This document shows positions 1 to 7,162 of a stretch of DNA of 11,469 nt, one piece after another. The notes below the pieces were generated by a model. The model made no database searches, was not told the DNA's origin, and saw only the letters and a list, made by a program, of their open reading frames with translations. The position numbers were made by a program, and so were the translations under genes. How positions within the stretch are numbered: position 1 is the first letter of the stretch; each line of letters starts with the position of its first letter. The DNA is from Planctomycetota bacterium (GTDB lineage: Bacteria > Planctomycetota > UBA1135 > UBA2386), in the NCBI GenBank assembly GCA_947455805.1, contig CANGSN010000060.1:1-11469 (forward strand). The letters run 5' to 3'.

Positions 1-813
1 CAGGCGTTCCGGCGCGGCATGCAGGACTTCTGGCGCTACAAGGCGACGGTCGGCAACGCCTTCGTCGACCCGCACCGCTTCGCCACGTTCCAGCACGACG
101 ACCTGTTCCACTTCTGCACGTCGCGCGACTTCGGCCGCGACGAACAGGCGCTCGCCGCCGTCGCCGAACGTGCGCCCGGGCTGCTCGCCGAACTGCTGGC
201 GATCGGCGACTCGCCGGTCGGTTATCGCCACGGTGCGCTGCCGGCCGGCGTGCCGACGCTGTTCCACACGCGGCACTGCGCGCAGCTCGCGTTCCTGCAG
301 CACCACCTGCGCCGCCTCGGCGACCCGAGCCGCATGCACTTCCTCGAGGTCGGCGGCGGCTTCGGCAACGTCGTGCGGCTCCTCGGCACGCACTCCGGCT
401 TCGGCTCGTGGACGATCTTCGACCTGCCGTTCGTCGGCGAACTGCAGCGCTGGTACCTGGCCCGCACGCTGCCGCAGCATCGCCAGGAGCACGACGACTT
501 CGAAGCACTCGCCGGCGGTGCCATCCGCTGCGTCGACACCGAGCATCGCAACGAGTTCGTCGACGAGTTCCCCGGCGCCGACGTGCTGATCAGCACGCAC
601 GCGTGGAGCGAACTGTCGGACGACGAGTTCGTCTGGTACCTGCGCAACCTGCTGCCGAAGGTGCAGCACGTGCTCTACGCGGCGTCGGCCGAGTTCCCGA
701 GCCAGCAGGTCACCCGGCACCGGCTCGAACGTCTGCAGAAGGAGCTGCGCATCGTCGACGCGTATTGGTCGCAGCACGGCTCGGTGGTCACGGCGCTGCT
801 GACGCGGCGCTGA
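1..813 (+). CDS. Putative sugar O-methyltransferase (SAM-dependent), 5' partial
   Basis: Probably transfers a methyl group from S-adenosylmethionine to a sugar hydroxyl, as in enzymes decorating surface polysaccharides. This is a family-level inference from the overall look of the protein. Counting from the first ATG in the window (base 19), a Rossmann motif I, EVGGGFGN, lies at residues 110-117. An acidic residue ending the next strand (IFDLP, D135) follows, then a later strand with ADVLISTHAWSEL at about 187-199, a common layout in the putative sugar O-methyltransferase family. The frame is open from base 1 with no stop before that ATG, and 264 residues is short for the family, so the gene probably begins upstream. 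It ends with TGA at 811-813 and converges on the Deg-type protease gene. An N- or C-methyltransferase cannot be excluded. The methyltransferase fold is fairly sure; the sugar substrate is not. Confidence 0.75.
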   Translation, partial: QAFRRGMQDFWRYKATVGNAFVDPHRFATFQHDDLFHFCTSRDFGRDEQALAAVAERAPGLLAELLAIGDSPVGYRHGALPAGVPTLFHTRHCAQLAFLQHHLRRLGDPSRMHFLEVGGGFGNVVRLLGTHSGFGSWTIFDLPFVGELQRWYLARTLPQHRQEHDDFEALAGGAIRCVDTEHRNEFVDEFPGADVLISTHAWSELSDDEFVWYLRNLLPKVQHVLYAASAEFPSQQVTRHRLERLQKELRIVDAYWSQHGSVVTALLTRR

Positions 814-914
814 GCTCGCCGAGGATCTGGGCGGCCCAGGCGGTGCTCGACACGCCGTAGCGGACGTGCCAGCGGCGCACGAGCCATGAACACCGCCCTC
901 CGACGACTCGAGCT

Positions 915-948
915 GCGGCCACTTCCGCTGGCCGCGAACCGCGCGGCC
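915..948 (-). terminator. Two overlapping hairpins after the Deg-type protease stop codon
   Basis: GGCCGCG (930-936) pairs perfectly with CGCGGCC (942-948) around a 5-nt loop, directly downstream of the minus-strand stop at 952-954. A second 7-bp stem, GCGGCCA (915-921) with TGGCCGC (929-935), shares the middle arm, so only one can form at a time. No T-run follows on either strand. It could act as a weak or Rho-assisted terminator between convergent genes. The rest of the 814-951 gap holds no convincing gene. Confidence 0.4.
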
Positions 949-951
949 GAC

Positions 952-2379
952 TCAGCGCCGCGAACGCACGCGCTTCGCCACAGCCGCCACAGCCGGCGCC
1001 ACCACCAGATCCGCCGAGCGATCGCCGGGCACGTGGTACTGCTTCATGATGCGCGGCATCGCCGCCTTCGCCGCCGCCGCATCCAGCAGCACGGTGGCGC
1101 CGCTCGACAGCTTCAGCACGACCTCGCCCCGCGCCGCGTCCATGCGGCGCACGAAGTCTTGCATGTCGACCGGGTGCTCGCCGTTCACCGTCGACACGAC
1201 GTCGTTGGCGAACGGCTCGTAGCCGACGTTCACCGCGTCGGCGAGCACCTGCGCCAGCACGACGATCTCGCGCTGCTCGGGCTTGCGCAGCCCGGAGTAG
1301 TAGAGGTGCAGCAGTTCCTTCGGCGCCTTGTCCCACCAGTGCTCGCCCCAGATGCGCAGGAACTCGGCGGTGAGCCGCTGGAACACCAGGCCGCCGTAGA
1401 GGAACCACATCGGCCGGCGGTCGAACTCGGTGCGCGGCACCAGCCACGCCATCGGCTGCATGGTCATGCGCACGGTGACCAAGGCACCCTTGCGCAGCAC
1501 CTTCGCCGGCACGACGTCGCCGCAGTGGTGGTCGCCGATGACGGCGTCGAACTGGCAGCGATAGCGGCCGCGGTAGCGCACGGTGCCGTTGTCGGCGATG
1601 CGCAGGCCGTCGAGCTCGGTCAGCACGTCGCCGACCTGCAGCTGCCCCCACGCACTCGAACCGAACTGCACGGCGGTGATCAAGACACCGCTGTGTGCCG
1701 GCTTCATGCCGAGGTGCGCGCGCAGTGCTTGGTTCTCGAGCGGCTGCGTGCTGATGCCGATGCCCGGCACCTGCGGGTCCTTGCCCTTCTGCACGCCGGC
1801 GAGGAAGCGTTCGAGGATCGGGGCCGGCACCATCTCGCCGATGTTCTCGGCGTCGGGCAGCGCCTGGAACGCGATGCCGACGACCTTGCCGCGCGCGAAC
1901 ACCGGGCCGCCGCTGTTGCCTTCGTTGATCGCCGCGTCGACCGTGACCGCCAGCAGGTGGCGCTGGCTGTGTTCGTAGCGCTGCACCTCGATGCGCGAGA
2001 CGACGCCTTCGGTGATCGACACCTCTTCGCCGCCGATCGGGTAGCCGACGACCTGCACCGCTTCGCGCAGCCGCGGCAGTTCGCCGATGCGCGCCGGCGC
2101 GATGCCGCGCGTGAACGCCGGGTCGTCGACCTCGAGCAGCGCCAGGTCGCAGTCGTGGCTGATGGCGACGACGCGCGCCGGCAGCTTGCCGGGGTCGTCC
2201 TGCTTCTGCACCTGCACGAAGGTGGCGTTGGCGACGACGTGCGCGCCGGTCAGGATGCGCTTCTGGCCGACGATGACGCCCGAGCCGGTGCTGCCGCGCG
2301 GCGCCACGCTCTGCCACGGGCACTCGTAGTCGGGATCCTGGTAGGTGCTGTAGACGCGGACGACTTGCGGGTGGGTCAT
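952..2379 (-). CDS. Deg/HtrA-family serine protease with two PDZ domains (Deg2/Deg9-like)
   Basis: ATP-independent serine endopeptidase of family S1C, likely degrading or remodelling misfolded proteins. The 475-residue product begins THPQVVRVYSTYQDPDY-PWQ and continues into TGSGVIV, the arrangement known from plant-type Deg2/Deg9 proteases. The triad is visible: His47 in LTGAHVV, Asp78 in HDCDLALLEVD and Ser156 in NEGNSGGPVF. VVGYPIGGEEVSITEGVVSR at 110-129 is typical of the family. PDZ1 spans roughly 205-307 (GVLITAVQFGSSAWGQLQVGDVLTELDG is its core) and PDZ2 roughly 370-450. I see no signal peptide or membrane segment, so it may act in the cytoplasm, unlike periplasmic DegP. I chose ATG 2379 because the family similarity starts there. 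The frame stays open far upstream, but that extension lies antisense to the neighbouring secreted protease and is Arg/Ala-rich shadow. It is transcribed divergently from the Lys-C-like protease gene. No Shine-Dalgarno is obvious. Confidence 0.9.
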   Translation of the reverse strand: MTHPQVVRVYSTYQDPDYECPWQSVAPRGSTGSGVIVGQKRILTGAHVVANATFVQVQKQDDPGKLPARVVAISHDCDLALLEVDDPAFTRGIAPARIGELPRLREAVQVVGYPIGGEEVSITEGVVSRIEVQRYEHSQRHLLAVTVDAAINEGNSGGPVFARGKVVGIAFQALPDAENIGEMVPAPILERFLAGVQKGKDPQVPGIGISTQPLENQALRAHLGMKPAHSGVLITAVQFGSSAWGQLQVGDVLTELDGLRIADNGTVRYRGRYRCQFDAVIGDHHCGDVVPAKVLRKGALVTVRMTMQPMAWLVPRTEFDRRPMWFLYGGLVFQRLTAEFLRIWGEHWWDKAPKELLHLYYSGLRKPEQREIVVLAQVLADAVNVGYEPFANDVVSTVNGEHPVDMQDFVRRMDAARGEVVLKLSSGATVLLDAAAAKAAMPRIMKQYHVPGDRSADLVVAPAVAAVAKRVRSRR

Positions 2380-2574
2380 GGACTGGGCCCGCCGGGAGCC
2401 GAACGGGGCGGAGCACGGTAGCGAGCCGGCCGGGCCCGGCGAAGCCCGCAGCGGTTCCGTCGGCTCGCCCCGTGCCATGGGCGGGCTGGGCGACCACGAC
2501 CGGAGCCCGGGTAGGGAACCACGGACAACTTCCTCACGTCCAAGAGGAGCCCCAGCCGGCCCCGCCTCGTCCTC
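2380..2574. promoter_or_regulatory. Divergent intergenic region between two protease genes, with palindromes
   Basis: These 195 bp must hold the promoters of both the Deg-type protease (-) and the secreted Lys-C-like protease (+). A perfect 12-bp palindrome, GCCGGGCCCGGC, lies at 2429-2440. An 8-bp inverted repeat, GCGAGCCG (2421-2428) with CGGCTCGC (2461-2468), overlaps its outer side. Either could be an operator or a leader structure. A purine-rich AAGAGGAG at 2542-2549 resembles a Shine-Dalgarno but sits 25 nt from the ATG at 2575, with no alternative start nearer. I could not pick out credible -35/-10 boxes. Confidence 0.45.
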
Positions 2575-4962
2575 ATGCTTCGACCCTTCCTCGCTGCAGC
2601 GACGGTTCTCACCGTCGCCTGCTCCCTCGTTGCCCAGACCATCGACCCCGTCGGGCGCATCCACCCGAACGCCCGGCCGCTGAACCAGGTCGCAGTGCTG
2701 GCGGTGCCCGTCATCGATCGCCTGGCGATCTCGCAGGAAGACGTGCAGCGCCGCGCCAGCGGCATGCCGGCGCGCTACGCGATCCCGTTCGCGGTCGCCG
2801 CCAACCCCACCACCCACGGCAGCTGGGACGTGCTCGACCCGACCTGGTCGCTGTGGCGGCTGCGCATCCAGGCCCCGAACGCGAGCCACGTCAACCTCGG
2901 CATCGGCGGCTTCTTCATGCCGGCCGGCGCGCGGATGATGGTCTACAGCGCCGACTACCAGTACACGGTCCGGCCGTTCGACGCCGCCGACCACACGCCG
3001 TCGGGCGAGCTGTGGACGCCGGTCGTCGGCAGCGACGAGACCGTCGTCGAGGTCTACGTGCCGACCGCGGCGCGCGACCAGGTGCGGCTGAACCTGTCGC
3101 AGGTCGGCTCCGGCTACCGCTTCTTCGGCGCTGGCCCCGACGCGCTGGGCCTCGACGGCTCGGGCTCGTGCAACATCGACGTCGTCTGCTCGCAGGGCGT
3201 CGCCTGGGTCAACGAGATCCCGGCCGTCGCGGCGATGTCGTCCGGCGGCTCGATCTTCTGCACCGGCGTGATGGTCAACAACACCGCGCAGGACGGGCGC
3301 AACCTGTTCCTCACCGCGAACCACTGCGGCGTCGGCGCCGGCCAGGCGCCGTCGCTGGTCGTCTACTGGAACTACCGCAACACCACCTGCGGCGGTGCGG
3401 GCGCCACGCTGACGCAGTTCACGTCGGGCTCGACGTGGCGCGCCGGCTACGCGACGTCGGACATGACGCTGGTCGAACTGAACAGCACGCCGAACCCGGC
3501 CTGGGGCATCACCTACGCCGGCTGGAACCGCGGCACCGGCAACACCACCTCGGCCGTCGCCATCCACCATCCGAGCGGCGACGCCAAGAAGATCTCGTTC
3601 GAGAACAACGCCACGACCACGACCTCGTACAGCGGCACCGCCAGCCCCGGCGATGGCACCCACATCCGCGTCATCGACTGGGACACCGGCACCACCGAGC
3701 CGGGCTCGTCGGGCTCGCCGCTGTTCGACCCGAACCGCCGCATCGTCGGCCAGCTGCACGGCGGCGGCGCTGCGTGCGGCAACAACCTGTCGGACTGGTA
3801 CGGCCGCTTCTCGGTGTCGTGGACCGGCGGTGGCACCAACTCGTCGCGCCTGTCGAACTGGCTCGATCCGATCGGCACCGGCGCCACGACGCTCGACACG
3901 CGCACGGCCGCGTCCGGCACGGTCGCCGCGGCGACCAGCTACGGCAGCGGCTGCTACCAGACGTTCGGCGCGTTCGCGCAGACGTTCGCCAACAACACGT
4001 TCGACCTCGGCGGCACCGTGGCCACGCCGCGCGTGATCCAGTTCGTGCCGACCACCGGCGGCTACACGGTGCAGAACGGCGCCGCCGCGTGGTTCACGCC
4101 GACGAGCGCCAACCTGGCGCTCGGCGACGACGCGCTGACGACGCTGAACCTGCCGTTCACGTTCAACTTCCCCGGCGGCTCGACGACCGCGGTGCGCATG
4201 TGCTCGAACGGCTTCGTGTGGATGAGCAGCGCGCAGACGGTCACCGACTTCTCGCCGACGGCCGCCGAACTCGCCTCGGGCGCCGCGCGCCTCGCCCCGG
4301 CGTGGATGGACCTGAATCCGACGCAGGGCGGCACCACGCACTTCGACGTCGACCCGAGCGGCACCGCCGTCTACCTGACGTGGAACGCGGTCCCGCACTA
4401 CACGACCGGCACCGTCGGTGCTGGCAACACGTTCCAGGTGGTGCTGCGCAACACCGGGGCGGTCGAGTTCCGCTACCGGCCGATGCCGAACCAGACCGGC
4501 GCCGCCGTCACCGGTTGGAGCCGCGGTGCAGTCAGCACGCCGCCGGACCGCGACCTGTCGGCGACGCTGCCGCTGACGGTCACCAACGACGGTGCGGCGC
4601 TGGCGTTCACGCCGGTCAACCGCCCGCTGCTCGGCACGACGCAGACGATCAACCTGGCGAACATCCCGGCCCCGGCGAGCAGCATCGGCCTCGTCGTCGT
4701 CGACTTCGCCAACATCCCGAGCGGTGTCGACCTCGGCATCGTCGGCGCGCCGGGCTGCAACCTCTACCAGAACACCACCATCCTGCTGAGCCTGTTCCCG
4801 CTCGCCGGCACGACGGTGCCGTGGAACCTGCCGATCCCGATCACGCCGGCGCTGAGCAACACGCACGTCTACTGCCAGGGTGCGCTGCTGGTGCCGCCGG
4901 GCACGAACGCGTTCGGCCTGCTGACGTCGAACGGCGTCGACCTGCTGCTCGGCACGCTGTGA
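2575..4962 (+). CDS. Secreted lysyl-endopeptidase-like serine protease preproprotein
   Basis: Predicted extracellular trypsin-fold protease cutting after lysine, as Achromobacter protease I (API) does. Residues 1-21 form a signal peptide (cleavage near SLVA-Q). About 22-196 is a propeptide, about 197-440 the catalytic domain, and 441-795 a beta-rich extension. The domain opens GSCNIDVVC, matching the API mature N-terminus. Triad: His250 (FLTANHC), Asp296 (TSDMTLVEL), Ser379 (EPGSSGSPLF). The equivalents of the API lysine-specificity residue Asp225 (Asp407, SDWYG) and of His210 (His395, GQLHGG) are present. So are all six API disulfide cysteines (C199, C205, C229, C251, C272, C401). The API Trp169 position seems to hold a non-Trp residue, probably Tyr. 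The extension holds a beta module of unknown role and a final roughly 100-residue module of a kind I associate with planctomycete exported proteins, perhaps for surface anchoring. TVAC in the signal is too poor a lipobox to call it a lipoprotein. Confidence 0.9.
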   Translation: MLRPFLAAATVLTVACSLVAQTIDPVGRIHPNARPLNQVAVLAVPVIDRLAISQEDVQRRASGMPARYAIPFAVAANPTTHGSWDVLDPTWSLWRLRIQAPNASHVNLGIGGFFMPAGARMMVYSADYQYTVRPFDAADHTPSGELWTPVVGSDETVVEVYVPTAARDQVRLNLSQVGSGYRFFGAGPDALGLDGSGSCNIDVVCSQGVAWVNEIPAVAAMSSGGSIFCTGVMVNNTAQDGRNLFLTANHCGVGAGQAPSLVVYWNYRNTTCGGAGATLTQFTSGSTWRAGYATSDMTLVELNSTPNPAWGITYAGWNRGTGNTTSAVAIHHPSGDAKKISFENNATTTTSYSGTASPGDGTHIRVIDWDTGTTEPGSSGSPLFDPNRRIVGQLHGGGAACGNNLSDWYGRFSVSWTGGGTNSSRLSNWLDPIGTGATTLDTRTAASGTVAAATSYGSGCYQTFGAFAQTFANNTFDLGGTVATPRVIQFVPTTGGYTVQNGAAAWFTPTSANLALGDDALTTLNLPFTFNFPGGSTTAVRMCSNGFVWMSSAQTVTDFSPTAAELASGAARLAPAWMDLNPTQGGTTHFDVDPSGTAVYLTWNAVPHYTTGTVGAGNTFQVVLRNTGAVEFRYRPMPNQTGAAVTGWSRGAVSTPPDRDLSATLPLTVTNDGAALAFTPVNRPLLGTTQTINLANIPAPASSIGLVVVDFANIPSGVDLGIVGAPGCNLYQNTTILLSLFPLAGTTVPWNLPIPITPALSNTHVYCQGALLVPPGTNAFGLLTSNGVDLLLGTL

Positions 4963-4976
4963 TCCGCACGCTGTGA
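4952..4976 (+). repeat. 11-bp direct repeat spanning the protease stop codon
   Basis: GCACGCTGTGA occurs at 4952-4962, where its last three bases are the stop codon, and again at 4966-4976 after a 3-bp spacer. It looks like a small tandem duplication. No function is visible beyond giving a second TGA out of frame. Confidence 0.5.
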
Positions 4977-4984
4977 GGTCAGTG

Positions 4985-5014
4985 GCTGGCCGAGGCGCAA
5001 CTGCCTCGGCCGGC
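4985..5014 (+). terminator. Terminator-like hairpin after the Lys-C-like protease gene
   Basis: GGCCGAGGC (4988-4996) pairs perfectly with GCCTCGGCC (5003-5011) around the 6-nt loop GCAACT. Three more pairs, one a T-G wobble, extend the stem to 4985/5014. It begins 22 bp after the stop codon. The following bases are GGCGCAACG-like with no T-run, so it may be a non-canonical or Rho-dependent stop. Bases 4963-5111 contain no other feature I can support. Confidence 0.5.
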
Positions 5015-5111
5015 GCAACGATTCGCCTCGCCCACCCGCCCTGGTTTGCTTGCGTGCACGTCGAGGCCTTGCGCACCTCGGCGAGCTCGATGAAGTTGGT
5101 CACGCACTGGC

Positions 5112-5864
5112 ATGACCAACGAAGAATGGGTGAAGCGGCTGTGGTCCACGACCGCGGTCATCGTGGTTGGCTCGTCGTTGTTGGGCAGTTTGTACGCCTG
5201 GAAGGCAGACTGGACCTACTCGGCCTCCATGCTCGTCTATGGGGCCTGCGGGATGTTCTCGCTCCTGCGTTTGCGTTCAGCGATCGCCTCGAGCCGCAGC
5301 GCCTCGCACCCACCAGGGGCAGCGCCGACGCACCCGCCCGCTGACGCGAGCGCGACGATCCCCGGCGCCCTCGACTGGGACGACGCGCGCTGGTCGGAGC
5401 TGCGCGGTGGATATCGAGTGCCCTACGACCCGCGTCCCGCCCTGGCCAAGCTCGAACAAGCCGCCGACGCACCGGCCGCTTTCGAAGAGCTGTGGAACGA
5501 ACTGCACCATCAGGGGGACGTCGACACGGCTTCCTACGCCGCCGTGCCGCACCTCGTGCAGCTGTATGCGAAGCACCGCCAGCAAGGCGTGAACACCTAC
5601 TCCCTGCTCGGTTGCATCGAGTCGGAGCGACGCGCCGCTCACAACCCGCCGATCCCGACCTGGCTGGGCGCTGGCTACGAGGAGGCGTGGCGACGTCTCG
5701 GGCAGTTGGCGCTCGACGATCTAGTGCGCACGACAGACGCATCACTCACGCGCGCCGCGATGGGCGCGCTCGCGATCGCACGGGACCTGCCGCAAGCCGG
5801 CGAGATCCTGCTCTTTCTCGAAGACGACGAGCTGGAAGAACTGCTGACGCAGTATCGCGGCTAA
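5112..5864 (+). CDS. Small two-TM membrane protein with helical HEAT-like cytosolic domain, unknown function
   Basis: I cannot assign a function. The 250-residue product has two hydrophobic helices at about 12-30 and 37-53, separated by a short KADWTY turn. A Ser/Pro/Ala-rich linker follows (about 58-85), then an alpha-helical domain. That domain opens LDWDDARWSELRGGYRVPYD (87-106) and contains FEELWNELHHQGDVDTASYA (124-143) and AVPHLVQLY, a pattern I associate with HEAT-like hypothetical proteins scattered through many bacteria. The C-terminus is acidic (LEDDELEELL). With two helices and a short turn, the N-terminus and helical domain probably both face the cytoplasm. Codon use is less GC-strict than in its neighbours (several TTG, GTT and TTT codons near the start), hinting at a different origin. 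ATG 5112 is chosen because the first helix follows directly. It stands alone between two hairpins. Partner-binding or immunity-type roles are only guesses. Confidence 0.65.
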   Translation: MTNEEWVKRLWSTTAVIVVGSSLLGSLYAWKADWTYSASMLVYGACGMFSLLRLRSAIASSRSASHPPGAAPTHPPADASATIPGALDWDDARWSELRGGYRVPYDPRPALAKLEQAADAPAAFEELWNELHHQGDVDTASYAAVPHLVQLYAKHRQQGVNTYSLLGCIESERRAAHNPPIPTWLGAGYEEAWRRLGQLALDDLVRTTDASLTRAAMGALAIARDLPQAGEILLFLEDDELEELLTQYRG

Positions 5865-5875
5865 CGACTTCGCCC

Positions 5876-5911
5876 GGCGCGCGGCGAACTCCCGCCGGCT
5901 CGCCGCGCGCC
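5876..5911. terminator. Perfect 12-bp hairpin between convergent genes, likely bidirectional terminator
   Basis: GGCGCGCGGCGA (5876-5887) pairs without mismatch with TCGCCGCGCGCC (5900-5911) around a 12-nt loop. It starts 12 bp after the stop of the membrane-protein gene and ends 15 bp before the stop of the radical SAM gene read from the other side. The symmetric position in a 61-bp convergent gap fits a two-way terminator, though neither side has a T-run. Confidence 0.65.
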
Positions 5912-5925
5912 TCGGCGACCCTGGA

Positions 5926-7128
5926 TCAGAGGAACCAGTCGCGCGCTTCCGGCGCCGGCGCTTCCTGCGGCAGCGGCTTGCCGGCTTCGATCAGCTCCTC
6001 GAGCCACCAGTTCGTGCTGTTGTAGAGGCACGTGACCTCGCGGCACTCGTGGCTGGCGTCGAACTCGGAGAGGATCTTCGCCGTCGCGTGCTGTGCCGCC
6101 GCCGGCACCTGCCACAGCTCCTTGCCGCCGAGCTTGGCCTTCTCGACGCCGCGGTGCGCCGGGCAGTTGAACGAGCCGAGCGGCGTCACCACCTGGCGCA
6201 GCATCTGCATGTGGCAGACCTTCGGCTGCTTCGTGTAGTCGCGCCAGTTGCCGGCCATCAGCACGCGCAGGTTGGTGCTGGCGAGCACGCGGAAGCCTGG
6301 GCGCACGACGCTGCGCGCCTCGGCGAGGTTCGCCTGGATGCGCGCGACGACGGCCTGCAGTTCGACCTCGGTCTTCGCCGGATCCATGACCTCGGCACCG
6401 TCCTGCTGCCGCTCGAGGAACGGCTTGAACGAGATGTAGTCGAACATCGCGTCGCTGGCGCGTTGGCTCGCCATCACCATCTCGTGGATGTTCTCGATGA
6501 TCTTCACAGAGCCGCGGCTGCCGCCCTTCCACGTGATGACGAACGAGAAGCCGAGCTGCAACGCCGGGTTGGCGGCCTTGATCTTCGGCATCCAGCTGCA
6601 GATCTCGTCGAGCGTCAGCGTCTTGCTCGACGGGTTGTGCATGCGGCGGAACACGTCGTTGCTGCCCGAGTCGAGCGACAGGCGGATCCAGTCGCCTTCG
6701 GTGAAGAACGGGGCGGCCGCCAGCAGGCGATCGCCGCGGCTGCCGTTCGAGACGACCGCGACCGACAGGCCGAGCTTCTTCAGGAACTCGACGATGCTGG
6801 CGAAGCCCGGGTAGAGCGTCGGCTCGCCGCCGCCGATCAGGATGACGCTGCGCAGGCCGCGCTCGGCCATGCGCTGCAGGCTGTCGCGCAGCTCCTGGTC
6901 CTCGTGCCGCACCTTGCTGTTGAGGATGTCCCAGTCGATGCAGTGGTCGCAGGCGTAGTTGCACGCCGTCGTCAGGTCGAGGTTGATCGACAGCGGCGCC
7001 AGGTCCGGCATGTCCGGCGCCGGCTTGCCGGTCTTCGCGGCCTCGCGCTGCGCGCGCTGCCACTGCACGTAGTCGAGCACCTTCGGCCACAGGCTCGGCT
7101 GCTGCAGCTTGCGCGCGAAGTCGTGCAC
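5926..7128 (-). CDS. Radical SAM enzyme with probable second Fe-S cluster
   Basis: Radical SAM enzymes cleave S-adenosylmethionine at a 4Fe-4S cluster to give a 5'-deoxyadenosyl radical. The substrate here is unknown. Numbering from the GTG at 7128, the cluster motif CNYACDHC (CxxxCxxC) supplies Cys56, Cys60 and Cys63. GGGEP at 99-103 is the usual SAM-binding GGE motif. VVSNGSRG and RLSLDSG follow in the order expected for the partial barrel. Four C-terminal cysteines, C305, C322 (GSFNCPAHRG), C362 and C367 (CREVTC), suggest an auxiliary SPASM/twitch-like cluster. The start is uncertain. The frame opens at ATG 7284, but that would overlap the upstream gene by 122 bp and add a Ser/Thr/Pro-rich stretch that is simply the neighbour's C-terminal coding read in another frame. 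GTG 7251 also overlaps. GTG 7128 gives a 34-bp gap and a 400-residue protein. Likely co-transcribed with the oxidoreductase. Confidence 0.85.
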   Translation of the reverse strand: MHDFARKLQQPSLWPKVLDYVQWQRAQREAAKTGKPAPDMPDLAPLSINLDLTTACNYACDHCIDWDILNSKVRHEDQELRDSLQRMAERGLRSVILIGGGEPTLYPGFASIVEFLKKLGLSVAVVSNGSRGDRLLAAAPFFTEGDWIRLSLDSGSNDVFRRMHNPSSKTLTLDEICSWMPKIKAANPALQLGFSFVITWKGGSRGSVKIIENIHEMVMASQRASDAMFDYISFKPFLERQQDGAEVMDPAKTEVELQAVVARIQANLAEARSVVRPGFRVLASTNLRVLMAGNWRDYTKQPKVCHMQMLRQVVTPLGSFNCPAHRGVEKAKLGGKELWQVPAAAQHATAKILSEFDASHECREVTCLYNSTNWWLEELIEAGKPLPQEAPAPEARDWFL

Positions 7129-7162
7129 CTGCTCGACCGACTTGCCGTCGAGCGGCTTCTGC

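Noticed and set aside
788..900. Minus-strand reading RYGVSSTAWAAQILGEL that looks like a genuine protein C-terminus
   Set aside because: It covers only about 35 residues, overlaps the methyltransferase end on the other strand, and upstream in that frame is only shadow of the Deg-type gene. Possible remnant at most.
886..2421. Long + strand open frame of 511 residues over the Deg-type protease
   Set aside because: His/Arg/Ala-rich composition with no domain motif, and fully antisense to a gene with an intact catalytic triad.
2575..2637. Lipoprotein signal (TVAC) in the Lys-C-like protease
   Set aside because: Position -3 is Thr instead of Leu/Val/Ile, and a standard signal peptidase I site (SLVA-Q) follows directly.
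2472..4976. Long + strand open frame of 834 residues overlapping the Lys-C-like protease in another frame
   Set aside because: Arg/Pro/His-rich composition typical of frame-shifted GC-rich DNA. The other frame has a signal peptide, triad and conserved cysteines.
2380..5103. Open minus-strand frame continuous with the Deg-type protease, giving an apparent protein of 1383 residues
   Set aside because: The extra 908 residues are Arg/Ala/Val-rich low-complexity sequence antisense to the well-supported Lys-C-like protease; a high-GC artefact. Family similarity starts at ATG 2379.
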